From: DATGLG01 sp035294245
GTDB lineage: Bacteria > Pseudomonadota > Alphaproteobacteria > JACZXZ01
Length of the DNA stretch: 64,000 nt
Assembly (NCBI GenBank): GCA_035294245.1
Contig: DATGLG010000063.1
Coordinates: forward strand, 1-64,000
Reading direction: 5' to 3'
Made by a program: the position numbers and the translations under genes. The notes beneath the pieces are model-generated. The model worked only from the letters and a program-made list of their open reading frames with translations. It made no database searches and was not told where the DNA came from. Shown here in pieces: positions 15,457 to 24,183 of the stretch. Position 1 is the first letter of the stretch; every line of letters starts with the position of its first letter.

Positions 15457-16353
15457 TCAGGGCTTCTTCGCAATCTCGTGCTGCGCCAGCGCCTCGAGCG
15501 CCTTCACCATCGCCGAGTGGTCCCAGGCCTTGCCGCCCTGGGCCGCGCAGGCGTTGAAGAGCTCCTGCGCCGTCGCCGTATTGGGCAGGCTGAGCCCGAG
15601 CTGTCGCGCCGATTGGAGGGCGAGGTTCAAATCCTTCTGGTGTAACTCGATGCGGAAGCCGGGGTTGAAGCTGCGATCGATCATCCGCTGCCCATGCACC
15701 TCGAGGATGCGCGAGGCGGCGAAGCCGCCCAGCAGCGCTTGCCGCACCCTGGCCGGGTCCGCACCAGCCTTGGACGCGAAGAGCAGTGCCTCGCCCACCG
15801 CCTCGATGTTGAGCGCCACCACGATCTGGTTCGCCACCTTGCAAGTCTGCCCGTCGCCGTTATTCGTGCCGACAAGGGTGATCGACTTGCCCATCAGCTC
15901 GAAGAGCGGCCTGGCGCGATTGAAGGCGCGCTCGGGCCCGCCGACCATGATGGTAAGGGCGGCATTCTTGGCGCCGACCTCGCCGCCCGAGACGGGCGCA
16001 TCGAGGTAATCGCAACCCTTCTCGCCAATGCGCTTTGCGAAATCCTGTGTCGCCGTCGGCGAGATCGAGCTCATGTCGATGACGAGCTTGCCTTTGCTCA
16101 AGCCCTCGGCAACCCCGCCAGGGCCGAAGAGCACTCGCTCGACATCGGGCGTGTCGGGCACCATGGTGATGACGATCTCGGAGCGCTCGGCGACCTCCTT
16201 GGGCGAGGCGCAGACCATGGCGCCGCCATCGACAATCTCCCGCGGCAGCGGGCTCTTGTGCTTGACGACGGCGAGCTTGTGCCCGGCCTTCTGCAAATGG
16301 CCCGCCATCGGCCGCCCCATGATGCCGAGCCCGATGAATCCCACTTGGGTCAT
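15457..16353 (-). CDS. garR: 2-hydroxy-3-oxopropionate (tartronate semialdehyde) reductase
   Basis: A 298-aa beta-hydroxyacid dehydrogenase. The NAD(P) site is GFIGLGIMGRPMAGHL, and the substrate motif is DAPVSGGEVGAKNAALTIMVGG. The catalytic lysine lies in NGDGQTCKVANQIVVALNIEA. It reduces tartronate semialdehyde to D-glycerate, which the adjacent kinase would phosphorylate. A GAGGAGAGG site precedes the ATG. Sister enzymes (3-hydroxyisobutyrate dehydrogenase) are similar, but the hydroxypyruvate isomerase and glycerate kinase neighbours support this assignment. Confidence 0.92.
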   Translation of the reverse strand: MTQVGFIGLGIMGRPMAGHLQKAGHKLAVVKHKSPLPREIVDGGAMVCASPKEVAERSEIVITMVPDTPDVERVLFGPGGVAEGLSKGKLVIDMSSISPTATQDFAKRIGEKGCDYLDAPVSGGEVGAKNAALTIMVGGPERAFNRARPLFELMGKSITLVGTNNGDGQTCKVANQIVVALNIEAVGEALLFASKAGADPARVRQALLGGFAASRILEVHGQRMIDRSFNPGFRIELHQKDLNLALQSARQLGLSLPNTATAQELFNACAAQGGKAWDHSAMVKALEALAQHEIAKKP

Positions 16354-16401
16354 GTCCTCTCCTCCCGAAATCGCGTTGAAGGCGCCGCCGAATGCCGACG
16401 C

Positions 16402-17187
16402 TCAGCGGGCCGCCAGATATGGCTTGGCCCAGGCGAGACCCGCAACCGTATCGCCGAGGGGCCGGTATTCGCAACCGATCCAGCCCTGATAGCCGAGCTT
16501 GTCCATGAAGCCGAGCAGAAAATTGTAATTGATCTCCCCCGTGCCGGGCTCGTGCCGCCCAGGCGTGTCGGCGATCTGCACATGGCCGATCATCGCAAGG
16601 TTCTTCTCGAAGGTGTGGGCAAGATCGCCTTCCATGATCTGCGCGTGATAGATGTCGTATTGCAGCTTCAGATTGGCGGCCCCGACGGCACCGATGATCG
16701 CCAAGGCCTGCGTCGAGGTGCAGAGGTAATAGCCGGGAATGTCCCGCGTATTGATCGGCTCGATAACGAGAGTGAGCCCGGCTTTAGCTGCCTCGGCGGC
16801 CGCGAATTTGAGGTTGCTGACATAGGTCTCGCGCAGGCGCGCGGGATGCATCTTGGCCGGTGCCACCCCCGCCATGGCATGGATGCGCCGGCAGCCGAGC
16901 GCCTTCGCATAGTCGATAGCGCGGCCTACGCCGTCCTGAAATTCGCCGATTCGATCGGGCATGATGGCGAGACCGCGCTCACCGGCTTCCCAATTGCCCG
17001 GCGGCAGGTTGAAGAGCACCTGCCCGAGCCCATGAGCCGCCAGCCGCTCGGCGATCTGCTCCTTGGGATAGGCATAGGGGAAGAGGTATTCGACGGCCTT
17101 GAAGCCGGCCTTGGCGGCGGCGCCGAAGCGGTCGAGGAAGTCGACCTCGTTGAACATCATGCTGAGATTGGCGGCGAGCTTGGGCAT
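16402..17187 (-). CDS. hyi: Hydroxypyruvate isomerase
   Basis: A 261-aa TIM-barrel isomerase of the xylose-isomerase-like superfamily. Typical features are MPKLAANLSMMFNEVDFLDRF, VEYLFPYAYP, the metal/substrate glutamate in TLVIEPINTRDIPGYYL, and the HVQIADTPGRHEPGTGEINY block with a second active-site region. It interconverts hydroxypyruvate and tartronate semialdehyde. It is first of the operon, and ATG 17187 gives the normal length. No glyoxylate carboligase gene is in the window, so the supply route for tartronate semialdehyde is not visible here. Confidence 0.94.
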   Translation of the reverse strand: MPKLAANLSMMFNEVDFLDRFGAAAKAGFKAVEYLFPYAYPKEQIAERLAAHGLGQVLFNLPPGNWEAGERGLAIMPDRIGEFQDGVGRAIDYAKALGCRRIHAMAGVAPAKMHPARLRETYVSNLKFAAAEAAKAGLTLVIEPINTRDIPGYYLCTSTQALAIIGAVGAANLKLQYDIYHAQIMEGDLAHTFEKNLAMIGHVQIADTPGRHEPGTGEINYNFLLGFMDKLGYQGWIGCEYRPLGDTVAGLAWAKPYLAAR

Positions 17188-17425
17188 GGCGGAGCGGTTT
17201 CCTTCTGACGGCGGTGATTCCCGGCTGCGGACGGGCTCGGCGGGATGCAAGCCCGCGGCCGCCGCCGGATTGCCTCCCGAGCTATAGTGAGATTGCGGCG
17301 GGACAGGCACTCGAGACGAGCCTCGCCGCGGCGCTTGGCGATGGCAAATCGCCGCGGGCTCGGCTAACTATACGTCAGGCCGCGAGGACGGGGGAGTCGG
17401 CCCCGCGGCAATCGCGGGAGCGTCT

Positions 17426-18295
17426 ATGGCTGACAATCTGAGCCTATTCCCGAAGCGGCGCGGCCGGGCGCCGCGACGGGCGCCGGGTGAGGGAACCGGC
17501 CATGTCCAGTCCCTGACCCGCGGCCTTACCCTGCTCGAGCGCCTATCCGAGGAGCGCTACGGCATTTCCTTGACCGACTTGGCCCAGCGCGTCGGCCTTG
17601 CGCCTTCCACCACCCACCGCCTGCTCAAGAGCCTGGAGAAGATGAAGTTCGTCTATCAGGACGAGGAGCGCGGCTTGTGGTACGTCGGCGTCAAGGCCTT
17701 CTCCGTCGGCACGGCTTTCCTGCGCGACCGCGATTTCGTCAGCGTGGCGCGGCGCTTCATGCGCCGCCTCATGGAGGAGTCCGGCGAGTCGGTGAACCTC
17801 GCCGTGCTCGATGCCGGCGAGGTGGTCTTCCTCTCGCAAGTCGAGTGCCGTCAAATGATGCGGGCCCTGGCTCCGCCCGGCGGCAGGGTGGGTGCCCACT
17901 GCTCGGGGGTCGGCAAGGCGCTGCTTTCGGTGCTGCCGGATGCGGAGATCGCCGCCATCCTCCATCGCCGCGGCCTGCCGCGCTTCACCCGCAATACCGT
18001 CGATACCCCGGCCCGCCTCAAGCAGGACCTGGCGCTTGCCCGCGAGCGCGGCTATGCCCTCGACGACGAGGAGCAGGCGATCGGACTTCGCTGCGTCGCC
18101 GCCCCCATCCACGACGAATATGGTGAGCCGCTGGCTGCCATCTCCCTATCCGGTCCGAAGGCGCGGATCACCGACGACCGCATCCCCGCGCTGGGGATGC
18201 TGGTCAAGCGGGTTGCGGGGGAGATCACGGCGGCGCTGGGCGGACGGCCGCCAGAGCCGCGCGCGAGGAACGGCAAGGCACCCGGGCCGCGCTGA
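17426..18295 (+). CDS. IclR family transcriptional regulator
   Basis: A 289-aa regulator. Residues about 25-90 form the winged helix-turn-helix (SLTRGLTLLERLSEERYGISLTDLAQRVGLAPSTTHRLLKSLEKM). The C-terminal effector domain includes GRVGAHCSGVGKALLSVLP and YALDDEEQAIGLRCVAAPIHDEYGEPLAAISLSGP. Such regulators control glyoxylate, allantoin or aromatic-acid pathways. Divergent transcription from hyi across a 238-nt gap makes the glycerate-pathway operon its most likely target. Effector unknown; glyoxylate or hydroxypyruvate is a guess. Confidence 0.94.
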   Translation: MADNLSLFPKRRGRAPRRAPGEGTGHVQSLTRGLTLLERLSEERYGISLTDLAQRVGLAPSTTHRLLKSLEKMKFVYQDEERGLWYVGVKAFSVGTAFLRDRDFVSVARRFMRRLMEESGESVNLAVLDAGEVVFLSQVECRQMMRALAPPGGRVGAHCSGVGKALLSVLPDAEIAAILHRRGLPRFTRNTVDTPARLKQDLALARERGYALDDEEQAIGLRCVAAPIHDEYGEPLAAISLSGPKARITDDRIPALGMLVKRVAGEITAALGGRPPEPRARNGKAPGPR

Positions 18296-18323
18296 GCGTC
18301 GCGGCCCAATCAGCCGCGCTTGC

Positions 18324-19079
18324 CTATTGTCGGCGGCGCGCGGCGTTGTAGTGGTCAAGCACCCAGCTTAGATGACGGCGCATCGCTTGGGCCGCGGCCT
18401 CGGGATTGCGGCTGCGGATTGCCTCGACGATGGCGCGATGCTGGGCGTTCACGGCGACGTCGTCCTCCGGCCGCGAGAACAGCTCGTAGCGATGGAAGTC
18501 GAGCATGGCGCTGACGATGTCGCGAATCACCGAGAGGAGGTGGATATAGACCGCGCTGTGGCTGGCTTGCGCGATGGCGAAATGCAGGCGCACGTCGTCC
18601 TCGGCCTTGTATTGGCGCGCGCGATGGGCGTCGTCCATGGCGACGAGCAAGGCGTCGAGGCGCGCCATGTCCTCGGCGGTGGCGTGCTCCGCGGCCCGCT
18701 TGGCCGCCCAGACCTCGAGAATGGCGCGTATCTCGGCGAGATCGTGGAGATTGCCGCGATTAGTCCGCAGCAGCTCGGTCAGCGGCCGGTCCAGCTCGAC
18801 TGCGGAGGAGCGTACCCGCGTGCCCCCGCCCTGGACCGAGCTGATCAGGCCCTGGGCCTTGAGCTGCTGGAGGGCGGCGCGCACCGAGACCCGGCTCACG
18901 CCCATACGCAAGGCGATCTCCCGCTCGCCCGGCAGACGCTGCCCTGGGACCAGGGCGCCCGTCGAGATTAGGCGCAGGATCTCCTCGGCGACCCGGTCGG
19001 AGACGCGCCGCGCGGTGATGCGGCGGAAGGACGGGTCGGTCTCGCTCGGATGATCGGCGGAGTCTGGTATTAAATTCAT
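18324..19079 (-). CDS. GntR family regulator, FCD (FadR) subgroup
   Basis: A 251-aa repressor. The N-terminal winged helix reads VSDRVAEEILRLISTGALVPGQRLPGEREIALRMGVSRVSVRAALQQLKAQG. The all-helical FCD ligand domain follows, with LAEIRAILEVWAAKRAAEHATAEDM and histidines that bind metal or ligand (HFAIAQASH; QHRAIVEAIRSRNPEAAAQAMRRHL). It is convergent with the IclR gene and upstream of an EamA transporter on the same strand. A dyad over its start codon (19065-19083) suggests autorepression. Ligand unknown, probably a small organic acid. Confidence 0.93.
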   Translation of the reverse strand: MNLIPDSADHPSETDPSFRRITARRVSDRVAEEILRLISTGALVPGQRLPGEREIALRMGVSRVSVRAALQQLKAQGLISSVQGGGTRVRSSAVELDRPLTELLRTNRGNLHDLAEIRAILEVWAAKRAAEHATAEDMARLDALLVAMDDAHRARQYKAEDDVRLHFAIAQASHSAVYIHLLSVIRDIVSAMLDFHRYELFSRPEDDVAVNAQHRAIVEAIRSRNPEAAAQAMRRHLSWVLDHYNAARRRQ

Positions 19080-19083
19080 ACCA
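19065..19083. promoter_or_regulatory. Putative GntR/FCD operator over the regulator start
   Basis: TGGTAT-N7-ATACCA is a perfect 6-bp inverted repeat that covers the ATG of the GntR gene (19077-19079). FCD regulators typically bind short TGGT...ACCA dyads, so autorepression is likely. This rests on pattern alone. Confidence 0.45.
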
Positions 19084-19124
19084 TTCGACTTTAGACGCGG
19101 CGTCCGCTCGGGTCAATCGCCGAT

Positions 19125-20051
19125 CTAACGCACGCCGCGGCGGGCGATCACGATTCCGCCCAGCACCACGCCGCCGCCCACGGCCTGCAGCATTTCGGGC
19201 ACCTCGCCGAGCACGAGCCAGGCGCCGAGTGCCGCATAGACCGGCTGGATCAGCAGGCCGACGGAGGAGAAGCTCGCGGGAAGCTGGGCGAGGGCGAAGG
19301 TGATGAGGCTCTGCCCGGCGACCTGCGCCACGAGGGCCAGACCCAGAATGGCGCCCCAGCCCTCCGCCGTCGCCGGGATCAGGCGCTCGCCATTGGCGGC
19401 GGAGGCCGCCAGCAGCATGGCTGCCGCCGAGATGCTGGTCCAGGTCATGATGGTTGCCGTCGTGAAGCGTCGCCGCAGGCGTTGCAGCATCAAGAGATAG
19501 CCGCCCCAGAAGAGCGCCGCCGTGAGGGCAAGGAAATCGCCGGTTAGGTGCTCGCCGCCCATGCTGGCGCTACCGCCCATGAGCGCCGCGGCGCCGAGGA
19601 GCGCGAGCAGCATTCCAAGAAGGAAGGCGCGGCTGAAGCGCTCTCGTAGAAATACCCAGGCGCCGAGGGAGACGAAGATCGGGGACATGTTGGCGATGAG
19701 CGAGCCATTGGCGACGGTGGTGTACTTCATGCACCAGGACCAGGCCGCGGCATTGATGGCGAAGAGGGCACCGGCCGCCGCGAGCTCACCGTAATCGCGC
19801 AGGCCTTGGGGTGGGCGGAACAGTCCGCTCCGCGGACGCTCCCAGCGCGACCACAGCCAGAGGAAGGGGGCCGAGAGGAAGAGACGGTGAAAGACGGTGG
19901 CGGTGGGCGGCAATTCCGACAATTTGATGAAAATGCCCGAGGAAGCGACGGCGACGCCGCCCACGAAGAGCGCGAGCAGGGCGAGGCGCGACGCGCGCAG
20001 GGCGCCCGCCCTTCCCGCCTTGGCAGGCGCCGCCCGTTCCAGAGAGACCAT
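19125..20051 (-). CDS. EamA/DMT-family membrane transporter
   Basis: A 308-aa inner-membrane protein with ten predicted hydrophobic helices in two EamA repeats. The first repeat contains VASSGIFIKLSELPPTATVFHRLFLSAPFLWLW and NGSLIANMSPIFVSLGAWVFLRERF. The second has FGVGGYLLMLQRLRR-like sequence and SSVGLLIQPVYAALGAWLVLGEVPE. DMT-family exporters move amino acids or metabolites out of the cell. It may be co-regulated by the neighbouring GntR-family gene, though 45 nt separate them. Substrate not predictable. Confidence 0.9.
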   Translation of the reverse strand: MVSLERAAPAKAGRAGALRASRLALLALFVGGVAVASSGIFIKLSELPPTATVFHRLFLSAPFLWLWSRWERPRSGLFRPPQGLRDYGELAAAGALFAINAAAWSWCMKYTTVANGSLIANMSPIFVSLGAWVFLRERFSRAFLLGMLLALLGAAALMGGSASMGGEHLTGDFLALTAALFWGGYLLMLQRLRRRFTTATIMTWTSISAAAMLLAASAANGERLIPATAEGWGAILGLALVAQVAGQSLITFALAQLPASFSSVGLLIQPVYAALGAWLVLGEVPEMLQAVGGGVVLGGIVIARRGVR

Positions 20052-20170
20052 GATGCCTATCGGATGGAGATCATGGCGCTCTTATAAGGCGGCGGCCGAG
20101 GGGGACAAAGCGGGCTTCCTGCATGGCACGCCTGCTTCAAAGGCGCAGGCTTTCGGCTATATTGCCGGCC

Positions 20171-20992
20171 ATGAATGATACGACCCCTTCGGGCGCCGTG
20201 CCCGATCCTCTCCTCGCTCCCGACGAGCCGCCGGCTTTCGAAGCGGCGGCGCCCGATGGGGACGCGCCATTTCTTCTCGTTTGCGATCACGCCAGCCGGC
20301 GGGTGCCGCGCGCGCTCGGCAACCTCGGCCTCGAGGACGCCCTCCTCCGCCGCCATATCGGCTGGGACATCGGCGCCGCCGAAGTCGCGCGCGAGCTCTC
20401 GCGCCGCTTCGACGCGCCGCTCCTCTTGACGGGATATTCGCGCCTGGTGATTGATTGCAACCGCCGGCTCGATCATCCCACCTCGATTCCTCCGGTGAGC
20501 GACGGCGTTGCGGTGCCGGGGAATGCCCACCTCTCGGCGGCCGAGAGGAAGCGCCGCGCCGACACCCTGTTCTGGCCGTATCATCGGGCGATCGCGGCGG
20601 CGCTCAAGCGGCGGGAGCGGCGCGGTATCGTTCCTGGCTTCATCTCGGTGCATAGCTGCACGCCGGTCTTTGGCGGTGTCGAGCGTCCGTGGCATATCGG
20701 CGTGCTCTGGAACAAGGATGGCCGGATCGCCGTGCCGCTGCTCGAGGCGCTGCGCCGCCAGCCGGGCATCGTCGTCGGCGACAACGAGCCCTATTCGGCG
20801 CGCGAGGAGCCGCGCGGCTTCACCGTGGCGCATCACGCCGAGGCGGCCGGCTATCCCCATGTGGCGCTCGAGATCCGCCAGGACCTGATCGACACCCATC
20901 ACGGTGTCGCGGAATGGGCGGCACGCGTCGCGGAGGCGCTTGCGCCCATCCTCGGCGACGGCGCGCTCTATCGCCGCGAGCATTCGTCGTGA
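20171..20992 (+). CDS. N-formylglutamate amidohydrolase family protein
   Basis: A 273-aa amidohydrolase. Family motifs: LLVCDHASRRVPRALGNLGL, HIGWDIGAAEVARELSRRFDAPLLLTGYSRLVIDCNR, GFISVHSCTPVF and PHVALEIRQDLI. The family is Zn-dependent and hydrolyses N-formylglutamate to glutamate and formate, the last step of one histidine-degradation route. No hut genes are nearby. The start is ATG 20171; an earlier ATG at 20123 adds 16 unlikely residues. It shares a GTGA stop-start overlap with a carboxylate-amine ligase, so the pair is translationally coupled. Confidence 0.9.
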   Translation: MNDTTPSGAVPDPLLAPDEPPAFEAAAPDGDAPFLLVCDHASRRVPRALGNLGLEDALLRRHIGWDIGAAEVARELSRRFDAPLLLTGYSRLVIDCNRRLDHPTSIPPVSDGVAVPGNAHLSAAERKRRADTLFWPYHRAIAAALKRRERRGIVPGFISVHSCTPVFGGVERPWHIGVLWNKDGRIAVPLLEALRRQPGIVVGDNEPYSAREEPRGFTVAHHAEAAGYPHVALEIRQDLIDTHHGVAEWAARVAEALAPILGDGALYRREHSS

Positions 20993-22140
20993 GCGGGCGG
21001 GAGCCTGATTTCACCATCGGTATCGAGGAGGAATACCTCCTCGTCGATCGCCAGAGCCGGGATCTCATCCGCGAGGCGCCGACGACGATGCTCGCGGAAT
21101 GCGAGGCGCGCCTTAAGGGGCAGGTGGCTCCCGAATTCCTCCAATGCCAGATCGAGGTGGGCACGCGCATCTGCTCCGGCCTTCGCGAGGCGCGGGACGA
21201 TCTCGCGCAGCTCAGGGGGACAGTCGCCGAGGTCGCGGCACGGCACGGCCTTGCGATCGTCGCCGCCTCGACCCATCCCTTCGCAAATTGGGACCAGCAG
21301 CGCCCGACCACGAAGGAGCGCTACGAGGTGCTGGCCCGCGATCTCCAGGGTGTCGCGCGCCGGCTCATCATCTGCGGCATGCATGTCCATGTCGGCATTC
21401 CCGACGACGATCTGCGCATCGACTTGATGAGCCAGGCAAGCTATATCCTGCCGCATCTCCTGGCGCTCAGCACCTCCTCGCCGTTCTGGCGCGGTATCGA
21501 CACCGGACTCATGTCCTACCGTGTCGCGGTGTTCGACGCGCTGCCGCGCACCGGGCTTCCCGAGCAGTTCGACAGCTGGGGCGAATATCAGCGCCACATC
21601 CGCGTCCTGGTCGATGCCGGGGTGATCGACGACGCGACCAAGCTGTGGTGGGACCTGCGCCCCAGCGGGCGCTTTCCGACTCTCGAGATGCGCGTCACCG
21701 ATGTCTGCACGCATCTTGCCGACGGCATCGCCATCGCGGCGCTCTATCGTTGCTGGCTCCGGCTCTTATGGCGGTTGCGGCGCGACAACCAGCGCTGGCG
21801 TCGCTACGCCGCCATGCTGATCAACGAGAATCGCTGGCTCGCCCAGCGCTACGGCTACGAGAAGGGCCTGATCGATTTCGGCAAGGGCCATATCGTCCCT
21901 TACGCCGAGCTTCTCGAGGAGATTCTGGCGCTGGTCGCACCCGACGCCGCGCATTTCGGCTGCGAGAGCGAGATCGCCCATGCCCGGCGCATCCTCGCGC
22001 GCGGCACCTCGGCCCATTGGCAGCTCAAGACCTATGCCGAGGCGCGCCGGCAGGGTGCCGACGAGCGGGCGGCGCTCGAGGCCGTCGTCGACATGCTGAT
22101 CCGCGAGAGCGTCGGCGAGCTCGTACCCGCTGCCGATTGA
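20989..22140 (+). CDS. Carboxylate-amine ligase, GCS2/YbdK family
   Basis: A 383-aa ATP-dependent ligase with the glutamate-cysteine-ligase fold. It begins with FTIGIEEEYLLVDRQSRDL, where EEEYLLVD is the YbdK signature. Also seen are FLQCQIEVGTRICSGL, ASTHPFANWDQQRPTTKERY, the HVHVGIPD metal/ATP segment and ETLEMRVTDVCTHL-like sequence. YbdK proteins have weak glutamate-cysteine ligase activity and the true substrate is generally unknown. The GTG start at 20989 overlaps the amidohydrolase stop. Coupling to an enzyme that releases glutamate suggests a gamma-glutamyl or related ligation pathway (inference). Confidence 0.92.
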   Translation: MSGREPDFTIGIEEEYLLVDRQSRDLIREAPTTMLAECEARLKGQVAPEFLQCQIEVGTRICSGLREARDDLAQLRGTVAEVAARHGLAIVAASTHPFANWDQQRPTTKERYEVLARDLQGVARRLIICGMHVHVGIPDDDLRIDLMSQASYILPHLLALSTSSPFWRGIDTGLMSYRVAVFDALPRTGLPEQFDSWGEYQRHIRVLVDAGVIDDATKLWWDLRPSGRFPTLEMRVTDVCTHLADGIAIAALYRCWLRLLWRLRRDNQRWRRYAAMLINENRWLAQRYGYEKGLIDFGKGHIVPYAELLEEILALVAPDAAHFGCESEIAHARRILARGTSAHWQLKTYAEARRQGADERAALEAVVDMLIRESVGELVPAAD

Positions 22141-22199
22141 CGCGGGGCCGGCCGATCCCAGATTAGACCCGAGCGGAAATCAGCGAGCGAGGAGAGCCC

Positions 22200-22514
<315 letters not shown>

Positions 22515-22523
22515 GCCGCCGCT

Positions 22524-23393
22524 ATGGCGCGCGGGGGGCGGCTCTTCGACCTCGTCGTCATGGTCGACTGGTCCGCGGCGAGCCGCCCGGGGCCGCCTAA
22601 GGAGACCGCAGACCAGATCTGGATCGCGTGGGGCACGCGACGCGGGCGTCCAGCCCCGGTTTATTGCCGCACCCGGCGCGAGGCCGAAAACCGCCTCCAC
22701 GATTTGCTGCGTCGCTGCGCCGGGAACGCCCTGGTCGGCTTCGATTTCCCGAACGCTTACCCCCAAGGCTCGGGTCTGGGCGGCGGCCGGCTCTTGGCGC
22801 GGCGCCTGTCGGCGCTGATCGAGGACGGCGCCGACAACCGGAACAACCGCTTCGCCGTCGCGGCCGAGCTCAATTTCGCTCTCGGCGCCCCGCCGGGACC
22901 GTTCTGGATGTGCCCGAAGGGCGCTGCGGGACCGGCGCTCACCGTCAAGCGGCCGCCCTTCGCCCATCGCGCCTATGGCGAGCATCGCCTCGTCGAGCGG
23001 CACTTATGGGCGCGGCGGAAATATCCACACACCGTATGGAAGCTCGGCGGCGCCGGCTCGGTCGGCAGCCAGACGCTTCTCGGCCTTCCCGTGCTCTATC
23101 GCCTTCTCACGGCCCCCGATCTGGCGGAGCGCTCGTGGCTATGGCCCTTCGAGACGAATTGGGACGAATCCCTCGACGGCGTCATTCACGCCGAGATTTG
23201 GCCGAGCCTCTTTCCCTTTGCCGAGCAGCCCCATGCCATCAAGGATGCGCGTCAGGTCATGGCGGTACGCGATCTCCTGCTCGACGCGGATGGAAACCGC
23301 CTCCGCACCTGGTTTGGCGCGCCCGCCTGCCTCTCCGCCACGGAGCGCCGCATCTGCCGCGACGAGGAAGGCTGGATTCTCGGCGTGCACTGA
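22524..23393 (+). CDS. Conserved hypothetical protein
   Basis: A 289-aa soluble protein with no domain I can name. The N-terminal FDLVVMVDWSAASRP resembles the first strand of an RNase H-like fold with an Asp (as in DUF429-type proteins), and VGFDFPNAYPQGSG could hold a second acidic residue. Other conserved-looking blocks are RNNRFAVAAELNF, GAGSVGSQTLLGLPVLYRLL, WPFET and the acidic HAEIWPSLFPF, followed by KDARQVMAVRDLL. It starts 9 nt after the DUF1244 gene, so the two are likely one transcript. The RNase H-like reading is only a suggestion. Confidence 0.75.
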   Translation: MARGGRLFDLVVMVDWSAASRPGPPKETADQIWIAWGTRRGRPAPVYCRTRREAENRLHDLLRRCAGNALVGFDFPNAYPQGSGLGGGRLLARRLSALIEDGADNRNNRFAVAAELNFALGAPPGPFWMCPKGAAGPALTVKRPPFAHRAYGEHRLVERHLWARRKYPHTVWKLGGAGSVGSQTLLGLPVLYRLLTAPDLAERSWLWPFETNWDESLDGVIHAEIWPSLFPFAEQPHAIKDARQVMAVRDLLLDADGNRLRTWFGAPACLSATERRICRDEEGWILGVH

Positions 23394-23486
23394 ATGCCCC
23401 GACGCGCAGCTTGCGCCGGCGATGCCCCGCCGCTATGAGTCCCTCATCCGATCATGGCGGCGCGCAGCACAGGGGAGAGACGGACT

Positions 23487-23729
23487 ATGCCAGATGTCGG
23501 CGGTATCGCAGCCGAGCAATTGCGCTCCTTCGTTGAGCGCATCGAGCGCCTGGAAGAGGAGAAGGCGGCGCTCGCCGCCGATATCCGCGATGTCTATTCC
23601 CAGGCGAAGGGCAGCGGCTTCGACCTCAAGGTGCTGCGGCAGGTCATCCGGCTGCGCAAGTTGAACAGCAATGACCGGCAGGAGCAGGAGACTCTTCTCG
23701 ACATCTACAAGCGCGCCCTCGGGATGTAG
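23487..23729 (+). CDS. gapR: Nucleoid-associated protein GapR (DUF2312)
   Basis: An 80-aa protein of the DUF2312 family. The sequence is a coiled coil (AAEQLRSFVERIERLEEEKAALAADIRDVYSQAKGSGFDLKVLRQVIRLRKL) followed by the conserved NDRQEQETLLDIYKRALGM. In Caulobacter, GapR binds overtwisted AT-rich DNA and is needed for replication and cell-cycle progression. ATG 23487 follows GGGGAGAGA. It is a little shorter than the Caulobacter protein at the N-terminus. The cytochrome c gene begins four bases downstream. Confidence 0.9.
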   Translation: MPDVGGIAAEQLRSFVERIERLEEEKAALAADIRDVYSQAKGSGFDLKVLRQVIRLRKLNSNDRQEQETLLDIYKRALGM

Positions 23730-23732
23730 CGG

Positions 23733-24176
23733 ATGCGCGCGGGACGCGCCGTTCTTGCGGCACTGCTTGTGGTGGCCGGCCCCTGCGTCGCGCAAGCCGC
23801 CGGCGCCGATCCCGAGGATGCCCGAGCCGTTGCTCTTGGCAAGCGGGTCTATGCCGAGCAATGCGCGCGTTGCCATGGCGCCCATCTCGAGGGTCAGCCC
23901 GAATGGTGGAAGCGCAAGCCCGATGGGAGGCTGCCCGCGCCACCCCATGACGTGCACGGACATACCTGGCGCCATCCTGACAGCCAGCTCTTCGCGATGG
24001 TGAAGAACGGCATGGGTGCTTTCGCGCCGCCCGGCTATCAGTCGGACATGCCGGCCTTCGGCGGCGTTCTCACCGATGACGAGATCTGGGCCGTACTCGC
24101 CTTCATCAAGAGCACCTGGCCGCCCAATTTCCGCGCCTTTCAAGCCGAGGTCACGCGCCGCGCCGAGAAGCGCTGA
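23733..24176 (+). CDS. Periplasmic class I cytochrome c
   Basis: A 147-aa monohaem cytochrome. A signal peptide (MRAGRAVLAALLVVAGPCVAQAAGA) precedes the haem-binding motif CARCH in KRVYAEQCARCHGAHLEG. The likely axial methionine is in QSDMPAFGGVLTDDEIWAVLAFIKSTWP, the usual C-terminal helix of cytochrome c. The HDVHGHTWRHPDSQLF segment is typical of a copper-resistance or alcohol-oxidation associated subgroup. It is close to gapR but the functional link is not evident. Electron partner unknown. Confidence 0.92.
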   Translation: MRAGRAVLAALLVVAGPCVAQAAGADPEDARAVALGKRVYAEQCARCHGAHLEGQPEWWKRKPDGRLPAPPHDVHGHTWRHPDSQLFAMVKNGMGAFAPPGYQSDMPAFGGVLTDDEIWAVLAFIKSTWPPNFRAFQAEVTRRAEKR

Positions 24177-24183
24177 GCGGCGC

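Noticed and set aside
12839..16009. 1056-aa open frame opposite pyk, glycerate kinase and garR
   Set aside because: It spans three clear genes on the other strand and has no recognisable domain; composition artefact.
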